Assembly (NCBI RefSeq): GCF_014642175.1
Contig: NZ_BMIL01000002.1
Span: 434,001-498,000 of the forward strand
DNA: 64,000 nucleotides
Origin: Pedobacter quisquiliarum
GTDB lineage: Bacteria; Bacteroidota; Bacteroidia; Sphingobacteriales; Sphingobacteriaceae
Direction: 5' to 3'
Made by a program: the position numbers and the translations under genes. This document shows, in pieces, positions 63,423 to 64,000 of this stretch; positions within the stretch are counted from its first letter, which is position 1, and the number at the start of each line of letters is the position of its first letter. Under the pieces are notes generated by a model, which saw nothing but the letters and a program-made list of their open reading frames with translations, did no database searches and was not told the origin of the DNA.

Positions 63423-64000
63423 ATGAAGAAATTATATATCACTATGCTCACTGCTGCAGTAATGCTTGCTGGCAGTGGATGTAAAAAGTATTTGGATGTT
63501 AATACAAATCCAAATGCACCACAAACGGTGACACCAAACCTTTACCTGTCGCCAATGCTACACTGGATGGTTACAGCCCCGCAATACGATGCGCGCTTTA
63601 TCAACCGGTATACGCAAAACATGACCTTAACCACCACCAACAGTAGCTGGGACCGCATGGGTTATGATCCAAGTTCAGATAACGGCGGTGAGTTGTTCCG
63701 CGATGTGTATTGGAGTTTCGGCCAAAATCTGGTTGATATGATGACCAAAGCGGAAGCTGAAGAACGTTGGGATCTATTGGGTGTTGGCTACGTGCTAAAA
63801 GCATGGGGCTGGCAGGCACTAACCGATGTTCATGGCGAGATCATTGTTAAAGAAGCAATCGATCCAACCAAAAATGTGTTCAACTACGATACCCAGGAAT
63901 ACACTTACGAAGAGGTACAACGTTTATTGGACCTTGCCATCACCAACCTGCAAAGAACTGATGGTGCTGTTGATGCAGCATTCCTTGGTAAAACGGACAT
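63423..64000 (+). CDS. SusD/RagB-family glycan-binding lipoprotein, 3'-truncated by window edge
   Basis: The ATG at 63423 opens a lipoprotein (lipobox AGSGC, Cys20) whose mature N terminus KKYLDVNTNPNAPQTVTPN is the SusD-like start. The frame stays open to the window end (about 192 residues seen), through WDLLGVGYVLKAWGWQALTD and TYEEVQRLLDLAITNLQR. This is the SusD-superfamily subgroup with NPN motifs that accompanies SusC. It would cap the SusC barrel on the cell surface and bind the glycan. Confidence 0.93.
   Translation, partial: MKKLYITMLTAAVMLAGSGCKKYLDVNTNPNAPQTVTPNLYLSPMLHWMVTAPQYDARFINRYTQNMTLTTTNSSWDRMGYDPSSDNGGELFRDVYWSFGQNLVDMMTKAEAEERWDLLGVGYVLKAWGWQALTDVHGEIIVKEAIDPTKNVFNYDTQEYTYEEVQRLLDLAITNLQRTDGAVDAAFLGKTD

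Overview
The window is a gene-dense chromosomal segment of a Gram-negative Bacteroidota, most likely a member of the Sphingobacteriaceae (Pedobacter- or Mucilaginibacter-like). The reasons are a SusC/SusD pair, several TonB-dependent receptors with an N-terminal carboxypeptidase-like domain, the gliding lipoprotein GldD, futalosine-pathway menaquinone genes (mqnB, mqnD), many short lipoproteins and exported DUF proteins, and upstream regions that carry the Bacteroidota -7 motif TAnnTTTG. The family placement is inference from gene content. No rRNA, tRNA, CRISPR array, prophage or intact insertion sequence was seen.

Layout. 1-8.9 kb is housekeeping: the end of trpC, hflX, rbfA, an M23 peptidase, a small membrane protein, a diacylglycerol-kinase-like lipid kinase divergent from an App1-type phosphatase, aat, and a large SNF2 helicase. 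9.2-20.1 kb is an iron/redox island: a GIN-domain exported protein, an AraC regulator, then a co-directional run of TonB receptor, DUF4374 lipoprotein, exported ankyrin protein, DUF2271 protein and a PepSY-flavodoxin-FNR membrane reductase, closed by a convergent ApbE flavin transferase. It resembles the xenosiderophore system XusABC of Bacteroides, extended with a flavinylation module. 20.5-23.5 kb holds YceI, pirin, a receiver-like small protein and a metallo-beta-lactamase-fold hydrolase.

23.5-26.7 kb is a low-density, decaying stretch: a frameshifted YozG-like regulator, a DUF1493 gene, a broken unidentified gene, an exported protein and a truncated OmpR-type response regulator with an in-frame stop. 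26.7-33.7 kb holds two outer-membrane/periplasmic proteins and a minus-strand cluster of aldo/keto reductase, two cupin lipoproteins, an exported flavodoxin, a carboxymuconolactone-decarboxylase-family protein and an alpha/beta hydrolase, divergent from its probable AraC regulator. 33.9-37.3 kb encodes a three-subunit exported molybdenum hydroxylase (diheme subunit, Tat-type Mo subunit, [2Fe-2S] subunit), followed by a stand-alone CheB-type methylesterase and an ALDH7 dehydrogenase.

40.3-54.4 kb is again core: TPR protein, ComA-like phosphosulfolactate synthase, aroE, gldD, glyoxalase-II-like hydrolase, FtsX-type permease, mqnD and mqnB, a PTPS/QueD protein with folE, fabD, a very large multi-membrane histidine kinase and a coiled-coil membrane protein. 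54.6-64 kb is an amino-sugar/glycan region: a GHL10-type glycoside hydrolase whose 3' end overlaps by 144 bp an antisense HGSNAT-like acyltransferase, a NagB/PIG-L fusion, a DeoR regulator and the start of a SusC/SusD uptake locus that runs off the window.
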